Source: CAIYOL01 sp964494805 (lineage in GTDB: Bacteria; Planctomycetota; Phycisphaerae; Sedimentisphaerales; Anaerobacaceae). From it: a stretch of 64,000 nucleotides of DNA. A model generated the notes under the pieces. It had not been told where the DNA came from. It made no database searches and saw only the letters and a list, made by a program, of their open reading frames with translations. Each line of letters begins with the position of its first letter. Position 1 is the first letter of the stretch. Below, in pieces: positions 52,401-60,184 of the stretch. The position numbers and the translations under genes were made by a program. The stretch covers positions 1-64,000 of the forward strand of contig CAZBST010000008.1 in the NCBI GenBank assembly GCA_964494805.1, in the 5' to 3' direction.

Positions 52401-54967
52401 AGGTGCTTTCAGTGGCGCTGGAAAAATCCAACAGTTACGAATACGATATCTTTGGAAGAATGACGAAACAGATTATAGACTCCAACGATGAAGGATTAAA
52501 CCAGACTACCCAATTCGGCTACGATGCGCTCGGCAATCGTATCTATGTCATCGACCCTGAGGGCAAAGTCATATTAACCGACTACGATAACGCCAATCGC
52601 AAGACAAAAGAGTATTTCGCTGCAGAGCCCGTGTATATTCAGGACACAAACGATATCAATGTTATAGCTGTCAGGGCCGCAGCAGATGTAAAGAAGGAAT
52701 TCCACTATTATAAGGATGGCAAGATAAAAGACGTCAACTCGTACGACTATGGCGGTGCCCTGCTTGCCTGCTCGACCTTCACATACGATTCGCGGGGACG
52801 AATCGAAACCGTAACTGAGAAAATCGACGACTCGAATAATGCAACAACCTCATACGAATATTCCGACAGTAACAGCCTCCAAAGAGTCGTCGATGACAGC
52901 GGCTATCACATCGTTATCCAGGATGCCGAAGGCAAGCGGACGGGTATCAAGCTGTCTTACCACGGAAAACCCGAAAAAATCACTTATCCTTCCGGTGATT
53001 ACGAGCAGTATATCTATAATTCTAACGGCCTTCTCCAGTCAAAGGCCGTCTGGGAGGGCGAGGATAAGTGGTATATTAACTACGGATATGACGCCTTTGG
53101 AAAAGTGGAAACGATAACATATCCCGACGATCCCTACTATGGGTATCTGGAGTATGAATATCGAACCCCGCACGCTTATCAGTATGGATGGAACTGCAAG
53201 ATAAGACTTCTCGGCAAATACGGTCTGCCTACGCGGATTACCGACAACAGAGATGTAAATGACCGGCCCGGAGTCGCAGACAGCAACTTCATGTTTATAT
53301 ACTGGTATGAGTTAGGTAAAATCAGGTCCTACACAGATTATGACGGCTACACGGTAAATTACGACTATTCGTTTGCTTACCGCCGGCCTACAGATGTTAA
53401 TGTTACAAATCCTGCCGGTGGGCTCATTTATGATGTAAATTATGTTTACGATTTGGCCGGGCGTATAACCGATGTATGCGAGCCCTTGCTCGGCACCGAT
53501 AGCTCGATTGCCGGCTTCGAATACGATGACAACGGCAACCGTTCAAAATTGAGCTATTTCCTCGATGGCTCTAAGGGCGGAGACACTACATATATCGCTT
53601 ACAGCTATAACCGGGATAATATGCTAACCAGCTATGAAACAACCGACGGGCCTATGTTCAGGTTCTATAATGTTACCGTAGATGGTTTAGGAAGGTTAAA
53701 ACATGGAAGGGATATAATTGCTTTCCCCGGCCAGGCGAGTAGAATACATAACCTTGACTACGCCTACGATATGCGCAGTCAGTTAACCGATGCCAACATC
53801 GGCGGCATAGACGGCGGCTCCTGGGTCTATAATTATCTCTATCGGCTGGACGGCAACATCTGGCGAAAAATCCTCAATAGTAACAATACCGATTACGAAT
53901 ACGATACAACCCCCGGCGGCGGCGTCTATGACAGCGACCTTATGACAGAGGCCAGCAGTGATTCGCTTACGTGGGACCTTAAAAACGGCTGGCTTATCGC
54001 CAAGCCTTCAATATCCTTCACATACAACTGGGAAGGCAAGCTGCGCTCTGCTACTTACGATAGCAACTCAATTAGTATAAAATACGACCCGATGGGCAAC
54101 AGGGTCTATAAAAATTCCACCGAAAACGGCCAAAGAAAATACATTATTGACATCTCCGGCGAATTGCCGACAATACTGATGGATATTAACACTGTAGATG
54201 GGGCTACAATGAAGACCTATATCTATGCGGACTCGCAGATTTTAGCTCAGCACGATGGCGATAGCTCCGACCCTCGATATTTCTATCTCCACGACCGCTT
54301 AGGCAGCGTGCGTGAGATAATTGACACCGATGGCGACGTTGTAAACTCTTATACCTATAACCCCTTTGGAGAAATGTTCCCGACAGAGTGCAATGAGACA
54401 GTCTCTAATACCTTCAAATTTACCGGCCAATTCTTTGATGAGGAAATCAGCCAATACTACTTAAGGGCCAGAATGTATGACCCCGCACTGATGAGATTTA
54501 CCGCAAGAGATCCACTCATTGGTACGCGTGAAGAACCACTTACGCTACATAAATATCTATATTGTCTGAATAACTCAATAAATCTTACCGATCCGGCGGG
54601 AAAAGAAGGAGACCTGACAAGTACTACTGGCGCAATTTCTATTGGTGAAGGACTCGATTATCTGCTAGTTAGCCCTGCGCTAAAGGCGTTTGCGCAAACA
54701 CTCGTAATAGCTACGGCTATAACTATAGAATCTGTTATCATTGCACACTACGCTGCCAGTGAAGAGTTTTTTAGAGGAGGAAAAATAACACAAAGAGATA
54801 ATTGGCATGGTTTTGATCAAAAACCAGATTTCCACAAATTCGCTAAATGGTTACATAAAATGAAGAGAAAGCTTTTCGGAAAAAGAGGAAAAGGTTTGAC
54901 TGAAGAGGAGTTAAAGGATGCATGGGATACTTGGAATGAGTGGGGACGTCCTTCAGGAGGTAAATGA
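46409..54967 (+). CDS. Giant Rhs/YD-repeat protein with Sec signal and variable C-terminal tip
   Basis: 2852 residues. Signal peptide (1-25, QAMAC end); Fn3 domain (about 50-135, NLTWTDNAYNETSYMIER); three Ig/Fn3-like modules (about 150-425, DVYFGTT and YYWRIDxKNG); right-handed beta-helix (about 430-787, NGCxIxxN-type rungs such as SNCVIKDN); an uncharacterised domain (790-1000); Rhs entry near 1150 (YYQERPDFTINWPGTFPFEF); then YD repeats (YEYDDNGYVSKVW and many more) to the core end YLYCLNNSINLTDPAG near 2730. The remaining 122 residues are a basic tip without a recognised family (DNWHGFDQKPDFHKF, KRKLFGKRGKGLTEEEL). The tip is expected to be the toxin. The stop overlaps the next gene (ATGA). 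The C-terminal core is repeated in all downstream cassettes. Confidence 0.92.
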   Translation: MKTILQTIFLICLFLFGFSSQAMACGEPQCPSCYSGPNCDIYTPGPTPATPTNLDANAVDCNINLTWTDNAYNETSYMIERSTNGVDFNQIDITGAFSGTGTYNDTNGTEGLLPATQYWYRVRAYSYCGSYSNYSNTDSNTTWAGQATDPIPFDDANAVSISPTLKWTPGAGAEEHRVWFDGSYNGWQHTNSFILIGLAYNETYDWRVDEKDSNDNITVGDTWSFKTVCLAPAIIVSPSNEETEVSATTDLQWTWSGGSAQSQDVYFGTTSPGTYRGNIDDGDETSFNLGALDTNTTYYWRIDRKNDCGTATGEVWSFTTGSAPAPGQATNPTPPSDWTKDASVMTDLSWIPGAYATSHDVYLGTSSSEVNYANPGTTGVFRGNQTGTTFDPCLLDLNEEYYWRIDEKNGAGTTKGGVWYFPTPVCDSNKYVSNLLGSDENDGSPGHPYKTIQKGIDETPTGYKVIVMPGTYEEDIDFDGNSITVTSLDPNDPAVVAATIIDGNANAVTFNSEEGPDSVLTGFTIEDANRGIYCYLSSPTVSNCVIKDNQTSGSGAGMWNRINASPTVTNCIFKNNTAQNSGGGVYNYFLSSPQFINCIFSENSVNSVYGGGGMHNYSNSSPIIKNCVFFGNEGLYGSSIRNVSGSPEIINCSFIDNHCSEYGAIYNQNSNPIITNCILGGTTSPKIVGGDPVITYCDIAEEAYPGEGNIDADPCFVNPDDPDGEDNIFGTPDDGLRLRADSPCIDAADGDVAPDTDVFGQARLDIIGVPNTGIGNPDYVDIGAYEYDDTQGYITSFEEYQGYAEYSSIDGNDGWELEGSWGKIKRVDYYENSDVNYPYQYVEVCDSNIVYNMNGSCNKYMHFNCIPSPGSSINIMNGSTRIASITFSDEGDIYVLDGGIYKMAWTGLDYRDIAEQCRYFVENGSSYLSWPDYSYENSWMDFMIQFDWENHQYNVSWTHYAAQAGETIYTTETGFNPDCQYYTKVKFEDTPSDPDFDFMLNRMSIMDIDSEGGVVDPNGDFWMTTPTVPKDANILNPLRGQCAIGGTSWYKVLGEYVVKCCPVDLNPYDANSWMQVCAGKTVGQDLLRLGYWNIAAYYNGDYFLKIQVYDDLRQLHSEGIITDERTYNGQQPETINVKYPIIGRLKPQAFYYQERPDFTINWPGTFPFEFKRSYNHGARSRIFPLFFGWTHNHNIRLIEDSTDDWVVDSNGLPIRDGNGLGVGRLWLCEPSGGGLFIGRVDEGDTQRVIYEPVDNENSYIIRRNSLVPDSGPGKFDVNYVYYDMSNGMKMTFSKEDVNYYHAVPDENDGGLVGWMVLAGIGSQEDRFGNALHYTWEQWDGNDVSLQEISNNRTPARLVFANDLLGAGSFPLCSKIQLYNGDDPCDAYVFFELRGSVSDHIYYYVTRGIGDSPGSPGGEGQNSVDRITYSQKGEQYKLASIVNNFEWMEMTYASSPRTWVNNDDDGLLIEKHEGIQYIAPSYGTISSKFDYDYDDQGNLITTVKVRLVGSADESLREEVVVTSPDGALLSTDISTYEVNLPDGNKFDPCDYHFWWNWNVASDIGYNGDIRLINFHPGGGGAVDTEYYYEDSNFPLKPTTIIEYFDDDGDGDYDRPSRKTEIKYDDRGNTIEKKAYVDDINYVYTEIVYHDVYDFPTRQTTWQEYCQGDMDGNTITYGEKVEKQWLYGSAEGTLCEDGNCGDYLVLEKTLLNDDGGGEWAETSYTYYSDMNGLPRQKTDPANSITYYEYDDNGYVSKVWEGATLDVSGEPVGNPQQRFYYDGLGHKILQADYLGKVEMNVCDALGQVCEARVYIDKTALQRQTFEPSDYDGIAWDSRTLYNWYFAGGRPWNTILPTGGSIYNAYVHNGKSSRYYNLRDSAHNIDGYSVGDWGGDIIYEFTFDGRSLHERKRYEPSLDFVHIDSLYDSMFRPIHKYTHIPLDTECVEDCNCDPNDPNCDPEFTGTEYIRHEEFRYDASGNKIGEKVYKAKLRKQYEGGEDEVLSVALEKSNSYEYDIFGRMTKQIIDSNDEGLNQTTQFGYDALGNRIYVIDPEGKVILTDYDNANRKTKEYFAAEPVYIQDTNDINVIAVRAAADVKKEFHYYKDGKIKDVNSYDYGGALLACSTFTYDSRGRIETVTEKIDDSNNATTSYEYSDSNSLQRVVDDSGYHIVIQDAEGKRTGIKLSYHGKPEKITYPSGDYEQYIYNSNGLLQSKAVWEGEDKWYINYGYDAFGKVETITYPDDPYYGYLEYEYRTPHAYQYGWNCKIRLLGKYGLPTRITDNRDVNDRPGVADSNFMFIYWYELGKIRSYTDYDGYTVNYDYSFAYRRPTDVNVTNPAGGLIYDVNYVYDLAGRITDVCEPLLGTDSSIAGFEYDDNGNRSKLSYFLDGSKGGDTTYIAYSYNRDNMLTSYETTDGPMFRFYNVTVDGLGRLKHGRDIIAFPGQASRIHNLDYAYDMRSQLTDANIGGIDGGSWVYNYLYRLDGNIWRKILNSNNTDYEYDTTPGGGVYDSDLMTEASSDSLTWDLKNGWLIAKPSISFTYNWEGKLRSATYDSNSISIKYDPMGNRVYKNSTENGQRKYIIDISGELPTILMDINTVDGATMKTYIYADSQILAQHDGDSSDPRYFYLHDRLGSVREIIDTDGDVVNSYTYNPFGEMFPTECNETVSNTFKFTGQFFDEEISQYYLRARMYDPALMRFTARDPLIGTREEPLTLHKYLYCLNNSINLTDPAGKEGDLTSTTGAISIGEGLDYLLVSPALKAFAQTLVIATAITIESVIIAHYAASEEFFRGGKITQRDNWHGFDQKPDFHKFAKWLHKMKRKLFGKRGKGLTEEELKDAWDTWNEWGRPSGGK
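54147..54601 (+). repeat. Rhs core repeat, reference copy (seven copies in array)
   Basis: The 3' end of the Rhs core, from TTGACATCTCC to the codons for DPAG. Further copies: 55739-56193, 57563-58017, 59256-59710, 60882-61339, 62645-63028 and 63570-63953 (the last two start later, at the YIY codons). Sequence identity starts abruptly at TTGACAT in the first four downstream copies and stops abruptly after the D-P-x-G type codons. Confidence 0.92.
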
Positions 54968-55674
54968 TGAAAAATAAAAGCAAACAGGATTTATTGAATA
55001 TTATCAAGGAGAGTAAAGATGAAAAAGAAAAACGCAAAGCAAAAATGTATCTATATCATTTGATGGAACAATTACCATATGAAAAGTTGCAACAATGCAT
55101 ATTACAATCAAGCGATGACTTCGAAAAGAAAATTGCTGAGTGGCATTTATGGAGACGATCTTTAGATAAGAGTTTTGATAATTTGCTCAGAATTATCAGA
55201 GAATCGGGGGATGAGGACAAAGTTCGTGAAGCAGCAATTATATTGGGGGAAGAGGGGTACACTGAAGCTGTAGATATTTTGATAGATCTTCTACGTACAT
55301 CTGATAGCCCATATATAAGAGATGGGGCAGCTTTGGGATTGCGTGAACTGAAAGATCCACGCGCATTTATCCCTCTCATCGACCAGATAAAAAAATATCC
55401 AGAAGATTGTGAGACATTCGTTTACGCACTGGAAGTGTTTGATTGTACTTCTGAGGTAGAACTCCTTGTGGACTTGTTTGTGTCCCAGCCACAAGCTATT
55501 CTTCTTCGATTAAATATAATTGAGTGTTTCAAGACAGGGCCCGTTAAAAAGATTAATTCCGAACTGGTTAGATTGTGCTGTCAGAAGATTGAGCAAGCTA
55601 TGCTCAAATCGGATAGCCCCAGCAACACAGGGCAACTCGAAGACTTATGCGCCGTGATTCAAAGTTACGAATAA
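54964..55674 (+). CDS. HEAT-repeat protein, candidate immunity for the full-length Rhs tip
   Basis: 236 residues, soluble. The ATG at 54964 overlaps the rhs stop codon (ATGATG, TGA shared), so translation is coupled. Helical HEAT repeats: EAAIILGEEGYTEAVDILIDLL, DSPYIRDGAALGLRELKDPRAFIPLIDQI, then further helices. HEAT-type proteins are a known immunity class in polymorphic toxin systems. Position directly after the variable tip fits that role. A soluble immunity protein implies the tip acts in the cytoplasm. Composition is AT-rich compared with the Rhs core. Confidence 0.75.
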   Translation: MMKNKSKQDLLNIIKESKDEKEKRKAKMYLYHLMEQLPYEKLQQCILQSSDDFEKKIAEWHLWRRSLDKSFDNLLRIIRESGDEDKVREAAIILGEEGYTEAVDILIDLLRTSDSPYIRDGAALGLRELKDPRAFIPLIDQIKKYPEDCETFVYALEVFDCTSEVELLVDLFVSQPQAILLRLNIIECFKTGPVKKINSELVRLCCQKIEQAMLKSDSPSNTGQLEDLCAVIQSYE

Positions 55675-55725
55675 TCAGACATTGACCCAATGCTCAAGTT
55701 AATGTAGTACTCTAGGGCTTTAATT

Positions 55726-55737
55726 GCTCTTTGAAAA
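55726..55737 (+). promoter_or_regulatory. boxA-like element, cassette 1
   Basis: GCTCTTTGAAAA, 12 of 12 match to GYTCTTTRAMAA, one base before the homology start TTGACAT. In-frame TGA inside it stops any read-through from upstream. Confidence 0.5.
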
Positions 55738-55755
55738 GTTGACATTTCCAGCGAA

Positions 55756-56643
55756 TTGCCGACAATATTGATGGATATTAACACTGTAGATGGGGCTACA
55801 ATGAAGACCTATATCTATGCGGATAGCCAGATTTTAGCTCAGCACGATGGCAATAGCTCCGACCCGCGATATTTCTATCTGCACGACAGATTAGGTTCAG
55901 TGAGATTATTGATAGATGATGAAGGTGTAGCACAAAACAGCTATACCTATGATCCGTTTGGCGAGTCATTCGATACTGAATGCACAGAGAATGTCTCTAA
56001 TCCCTTCAAATTCACCGGCCAGTTCTACGACAGCGAAATTGACCAATACTACTTAAGAGCCAGAATGTATGACCCGCAGTTGATGAGATTCACAGCCCGA
56101 GACCCAGTCCAGGGCGGATACCAAGAACCGTTAACACTCCATAAATATCTCTACTGTGCAAGTGATCCAATTAATAGGATAGATTTGAACGGTGCTTATT
56201 GGGATGGACCATGGTGGGCGCAGCGAGAATTCTGGACTGATATGTGGAATGAAGCTGTGAAGGGTGCTGCTGCTACTGCAGATGGATTTATTCCTCTACC
56301 TTTTGTGCATCCCTTTGAAAAAGTTTATGCTAATCCCGATGGTAGCGTTGACCGCATATATAGAGGAAGTCGATTACTGGGTTCAGTTGGCCGTACTGCA
56401 TTGTTGTTTGCGCTAGATACATGGATGGTTGAAACATTGCTTGTTTCAGCACCTGGACCGGGAGGACCAATTGGTGCGACTTGGGTTGAAAAAGTCTTAA
56501 TTGGATCGCTTTGGAAGACAGTAGGTATCGCAAATACTCTGGGCAATACTGCTGGAATCACGTGGGGTGCAGGAACTACATTATTGGATATAGCAGGTGC
56601 TGCCGATAATATTGTGGATGTCTTAGGTTTTCTGGACGAATAA
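55756..56643 (+). CDS. Rhs orphan cassette 1: core fragment with hydrophobic tip
   Basis: About 295 residues. Core to 56193 (DLNG), then a 150-residue tip: AYWDGPWWAQREFWTDMWNE and a long hydrophobic C-terminal half (VGRTALLFALDTWMVETLL, IANTLGNTAGITWGAGTTLL). It lacks the Rhs N-terminus and signal peptide. The only starts are TTG at 55756 or ATG at 55771, neither with a ribosome-binding site. It is likely a silent donor module. The hydrophobic tip with a membrane-protein neighbour suggests a membrane-acting toxin. Confidence 0.82.
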   Translation: MPTILMDINTVDGATMKTYIYADSQILAQHDGNSSDPRYFYLHDRLGSVRLLIDDEGVAQNSYTYDPFGESFDTECTENVSNPFKFTGQFYDSEIDQYYLRARMYDPQLMRFTARDPVQGGYQEPLTLHKYLYCASDPINRIDLNGAYWDGPWWAQREFWTDMWNEAVKGAAATADGFIPLPFVHPFEKVYANPDGSVDRIYRGSRLLGSVGRTALLFALDTWMVETLLVSAPGPGGPIGATWVEKVLIGSLWKTVGIANTLGNTAGITWGAGTTLLDIAGAADNIVDVLGFLDE

Positions 56644-56660
56644 ATTTAGAAGGGTTATAT

Positions 56661-57068
56661 ATGTCATTTATTTGGTTAATAGTCGGGGCAATAATTTTAT
56701 CCATAATCTATAAGTTTATAACATACGGGATTATGGTGCAAACCAAAGAGCCGCCTAAGCCTGTTAGTACCGCAGGCATAATAGAAGCTATTTGGGGTAT
56801 GTTGGTTTTTGGTTTAGGTGTGTTTATTTATGATCCAAAAGATAGGTTTTTAGGCGTGTTTTTGATGCTTTTAGGTTTATTTTGGATATGTATTGCAGTC
56901 AGCTTATACAAGTCAAGCAAAGTAGGTCGAACAGTATGCCTGATTTTGTCTATACTAAGAATCCCAACGGTTATAGGAGCATTTTTTTCCTTTTTTAGTA
57001 TGCGTAAACTTTACTTTTCTCAAGAATCAAAGAATTTTTTTAACAAAAAACCACAGGAAAGATTGTAA
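56661..57068 (+). CDS. Membrane protein, candidate immunity for cassette 1
   Basis: 135 residues with about four membrane spans (FIWLIVGAIILSIIYKFI; GIIEAIWGMLVFGLGVFIY; FLGVFLMLLGLFWICIAV; a last one near TVIGAFFSF). AGAAGGGTTATAT precedes the ATG, 17 bases after the tip stop. Membrane topology is expected if the matching toxin attacks the membrane or periplasm. No family recognised. Confidence 0.65.
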   Translation: MSFIWLIVGAIILSIIYKFITYGIMVQTKEPPKPVSTAGIIEAIWGMLVFGLGVFIYDPKDRFLGVFLMLLGLFWICIAVSLYKSSKVGRTVCLILSILRIPTVIGAFFSFFSMRKLYFSQESKNFFNKKPQERL

Positions 57069-57130
57069 AACAACTAAATGATCCAGTTGCTTATCTTGTT
57101 TATGAATATAAATCCGATTGGTTAGTGGAA

Positions 57131-57547
57131 ATGACAGAACAAATAATCAGAATATTTGAGATAATAATTGGCATCGCATCTCTTGTTTTGATGTTTGGCG
57201 TACCTTTTGGCTGTCTATATATAATTAAGAGGCACAAATCTAAGATTCCCACGACGTCGTCAGAAGAGTTAAAAGAAATGGCCACAAAGCAACCTCTTTT
57301 GTACTGTAATGATATTGTTAAAGAGTTGCTTTCTCGGGGAGATGACATTAGTTTTGCAATGCCCTTATTTTTGAAAATGGCTTGCGACAAGAAACGTCTC
57401 AATAGGCACATTGGCTGGCAAGGGCTGAAGATATATTTCTCGGAAAGACTGGCCGATATTGATTTTAGCGAGGTGCGTCCTTCTAAGAATACATTAGATC
57501 GATTAAAATTTATTGAATCAGAGTCTTGTAATAGTTCAGAGATTTAA
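57131..57547 (+). CDS. Membrane-anchored protein, second gene of cassette 1
   Basis: About 138 residues: one N-terminal span (IFEIIIGIASLVLMFGVPFGCLYII with two possible turns) then a soluble helical part. The ATG at 57131 has weak initiation signals; a GTG lies 6 bases upstream. The frame is open further upstream (57052-57130, reading KQLNDPVAYLVYEYKSDW), so the true start may be earlier or non-standard. Second immunity gene or remnant of another pair. Confidence 0.5.
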   Translation: MTEQIIRIFEIIIGIASLVLMFGVPFGCLYIIKRHKSKIPTTSSEELKEMATKQPLLYCNDIVKELLSRGDDISFAMPLFLKMACDKKRLNRHIGWQGLKIYFSERLADIDFSEVRPSKNTLDRLKFIESESCNSSEI

Positions 57548-57549
57548 TT

Positions 57550-57561
57550 GCTCTTTAAAAA
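57550..57561 (+). promoter_or_regulatory. boxA-like element, cassette 2
   Basis: GCTCTTTAAAAA, 12 of 12 match to GYTCTTTRAMAA, one base before TTGACAT of the core copy. Confidence 0.5.
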
Positions 57562-57579
57562 GTTGACATTTCCAGCGAA

Positions 57580-58464
57580 TTGCCGACAATACTGATGGAT
57601 ATTAATACTGTAGATGGGGCTACAATGAAGACCTATATCTATGCGGATAGCCAGATTTTAGCCCAGCACGATGGCAATAGCTCCGACCCGCGATATTTTT
57701 ATCTCCACGACCGGCTTGGCTCAATCCGTGAGATAATTGACACGGATGGCGATGTTGTAAATTCTTATACCTATGATCCGTTTGGCGAGTCATTTGATAC
57801 TGAATGCGCAGAGAATGTCTCTAATCCATTCAAATTCACAGGCCAGTGGTTCGATTCGGAAATAGAACAGTATTATCTCCGTGCTCGTCAATACGACCCC
57901 GCACTGATGAGATTTACGGAAAGAGACCCTGTCAATGGTAAATACCAAGAACCACTCACATTGCACAAGTATCTCTATTGCAATAACGATTCGATCAATA
58001 AGAAAGATCCAAGTGGAGAGTTCTGGGGTTATTTGTTTTCTGCGGAAATGCGAGTAAAATTGGCCGGGGCTGCATTTGGAGCGCAAATTGTGGCTACTCA
58101 TCTCATAAACACACTTAATATAAGAGCTATGATGATGGCTATTCATCTGCAGAATTTTACTTTGGAATCAGCGGTTATGTTGTCGAATAAGGTAAATCAA
58201 TTTGCAGAAATTGCACAAGTAGGAGGAATTAGGGCCATAGCTGCTGTTAGTCAGCTTGTAGCCCAATACACGACTTTACACACTTTCGAGGATCAGATGA
58301 CATTTATATATGCGTCGCTTGGAATAGATCCAGCTTCTCCATCAGTTTATGCACAGCAGCTTGGTATGCTAATACACCAAGTCGGAATGATGTGGTGGGA
58401 AGAGTACGGAGATGAAGCTACTAACTATTGGGATTGGGATGCTCTTAAGAAAAGAAAAAAGTAA
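57580..58464 (+). CDS. Rhs orphan cassette 2: core fragment with unknown tip
   Basis: About 294 residues. Core to 58017 (DPSG), then a 148-residue tip beginning EFWGYLFSAEMRVKLAGAAF, helical and hydrophobic-to-amphipathic, ending WWEEYGDEATNYWDWDALKK. Start is TTG at 57580 without a ribosome-binding site. Core block combination differs from cassette 1 (REIIDTDGDVV with SFDTEC and QWFDSEIEQ). Confidence 0.82.
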   Translation: MPTILMDINTVDGATMKTYIYADSQILAQHDGNSSDPRYFYLHDRLGSIREIIDTDGDVVNSYTYDPFGESFDTECAENVSNPFKFTGQWFDSEIEQYYLRARQYDPALMRFTERDPVNGKYQEPLTLHKYLYCNNDSINKKDPSGEFWGYLFSAEMRVKLAGAAFGAQIVATHLINTLNIRAMMMAIHLQNFTLESAVMLSNKVNQFAEIAQVGGIRAIAAVSQLVAQYTTLHTFEDQMTFIYASLGIDPASPSVYAQQLGMLIHQVGMMWWEEYGDEATNYWDWDALKKRKK

Positions 58465-58519
58465 ATATAGTTATTGAATTTTCAAGTCGTACAGTATTTT
58501 TTATTGACTGGCTCATGAT

Positions 58520-59215
58520 ATGAGATTTATACAATCTTTGGGATGTAAAGATTATGAGATAGATATTTTTATTGGTAAAATCGCAGCTGTTTTAGTCATC
58601 GTTCGCAATTTTTTTTGGGTATGGAGACTAATTGCCGAAAAGAAACTTTTTTTCTCAGCAGTATTTTTTGTATTGTTTATATTTATTCCCTTTTTGTATT
58701 TATTTTTCTTAAAAACATATAATCTGAAACTTACCAAGATGACATTCCGAATATGGTTTTACAGCATATTACTCTTGTGTTTATCTATAACAGACAAGTT
58801 TTTGGATGATTTTTCAGGTTTTTGGAAGGTAATTTTCCCTGTTGCTTTTGTAACTGTGTGTATGCTGGTTGGATTAAAAGGTGTGGTTAGAATCAAAGAG
58901 CCCAACAAACTCACAAAAGATAAGCATATTAAAATACCTGAATTGCATCGCAATTTATTTTCCTTAGTAAATTCCGTAGACATTATTATCGGTTATATTT
59001 CTATATTTATACTTATGGTGTTGACGGGGAAGTACTTTCACGATTTTGTGCTTTTCAACTGGCCATCGTTCGAAAAATATAGGATATTATTATTTTATGT
59101 AGGAATAGCTATTGGTTATTACCCCAGTGTAATCTTGGGAGCGGCAATTTCTTGTATTTTTATCTTTTTAGTTAATCTGATCTACAAATATTCTGCTAAA
59201 CTACAACAACCATGA
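58520..59215 (+). CDS. Polytopic membrane protein, candidate immunity for cassette 2
   Basis: 231 residues with about six membrane spans (for example FFSAVFFVLFIFIPFLYLFFL, IWFYSILLLCLSI, IIIGYISIFILMVL). Markedly AT-rich, unlike the Rhs core. Lies 55 bases after the tip. No family recognised. Immunity role is inferred from position. Confidence 0.65.
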   Translation: MRFIQSLGCKDYEIDIFIGKIAAVLVIVRNFFWVWRLIAEKKLFFSAVFFVLFIFIPFLYLFFLKTYNLKLTKMTFRIWFYSILLLCLSITDKFLDDFSGFWKVIFPVAFVTVCMLVGLKGVVRIKEPNKLTKDKHIKIPELHRNLFSLVNSVDIIIGYISIFILMVLTGKYFHDFVLFNWPSFEKYRILLFYVGIAIGYYPSVILGAAISCIFIFLVNLIYKYSAKLQQP

Positions 59216-59242
59216 ATCTTAATAAGTATGTACTGTTTCAAG

Positions 59243-59254
59243 TCTCGTTGAAAA
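59243..59254 (+). promoter_or_regulatory. boxA-like element, cassette 3 (degenerate)
   Basis: TCTCGTTGAAAA, 10 of 12 match to GYTCTTTRAMAA, in the same place relative to TTGACAT as in cassettes 1, 2 and 4. Confidence 0.35.
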
Positions 59255-59272
59255 GTTGACATCTCCAGCAAA

Positions 59273-60175
59273 TTGCCGACAATACTGATGGATATTAACA
59301 CTGTAGATGGGGCTGTAATGAAGACTTATATCTATGCGGATAGCCAGATTTTAGCCCAGCACGATGGCAATAGCTCCGACCCGCGATATTTCTATCTGCA
59401 CGACCGCTTAGGCAGCGTGCGTGAGATAATCGACACCGATGGCGACGTTGTAAATTCTTATACCTATAACCCCTTCGGCGAAATGTTCCCGACAGAGTGC
59501 AACGAGACGGTGACTAACCCCTTCAAATTTACCGGCCAGTGGTTCGATTCGGAGATAGAACAGTATTATCTCCGCGCCCGCCAATATGACCCCGCGCTGA
59601 TGAGATTTACGGGAAGAGATCCGGAAAAAGGAAAATACCAAGAGCCAATGACCCTACATAGGTATCTCTACTGTACAAATAATCCTATAAACTTTATAGA
59701 TCCAACAGGCAGATATGGAACTTTAGGGGAACAGTTAGTGACTACCTCAATAACTTCGATGCTTAACGGAACTATAACTGGATTCGCAAACATGTTGCGC
59801 GGTGGTAAATTTTGGTCAATGCAAGGTTTTGGAAGTGGAGCTATTGGCGGTGCCGCTGGCTGCGTTACTGGATTCTTTGGCTATTCAGGTCTTGTCGCCT
59901 CGGCGGTGTCTGGTAGTGTAACTTCAGGATTAGCCTCCTATGCAGAAAAAAAAGATTTCGAGACAGCATTGGCTCACGCTGCAGGTGGAGCAATCATGGG
60001 CTATGCTTTGGGCAACTTCGCGGATTATATTGTTGATTTAACACCTGAGTTGTGGTGTTTTGATATGGAAACATTTGTAGAAGCCACTTTAGGCGTTATT
60101 GGTGGAGAAGCAACATATTGGGGAAATAGATTATTTATTGACTGGAACACTAAAAGAAAACAAAATAGGGAATAA
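59273..60175 (+). CDS. Rhs orphan cassette 3: core fragment with glycine-rich tip
   Basis: About 300 residues. Core to 59710 (DPTG), then a 155-residue tip rich in Gly, Ala and hydrophobic residues: SGAIGGAAGCVTGFFGYSGL, ASAVSGSVTSGLASYAEKKD, AAGGAIMGYALGNF. Such glycine-rich amphipathic segments are common before, or as, membrane-active toxin domains. Start TTG at 59273. The core carries EMFPTECNETVTNPF, shared almost base-for-base with cassette 6. Confidence 0.82.
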   Translation: MPTILMDINTVDGAVMKTYIYADSQILAQHDGNSSDPRYFYLHDRLGSVREIIDTDGDVVNSYTYNPFGEMFPTECNETVTNPFKFTGQWFDSEIEQYYLRARQYDPALMRFTGRDPEKGKYQEPMTLHRYLYCTNNPINFIDPTGRYGTLGEQLVTTSITSMLNGTITGFANMLRGGKFWSMQGFGSGAIGGAAGCVTGFFGYSGLVASAVSGSVTSGLASYAEKKDFETALAHAAGGAIMGYALGNFADYIVDLTPELWCFDMETFVEATLGVIGGEATYWGNRLFIDWNTKRKQNRE

Positions 60176-60184
60176 AGGCAAAAA

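Noticed and set aside
55739..55775. TTGACA at the head of cassettes 1-4 as a promoter -35 box
   Set aside because: The same bases are part of the coding sequence in the full-length gene (I-D-I-S), and no good -10 box follows, so the match is explained by homology.
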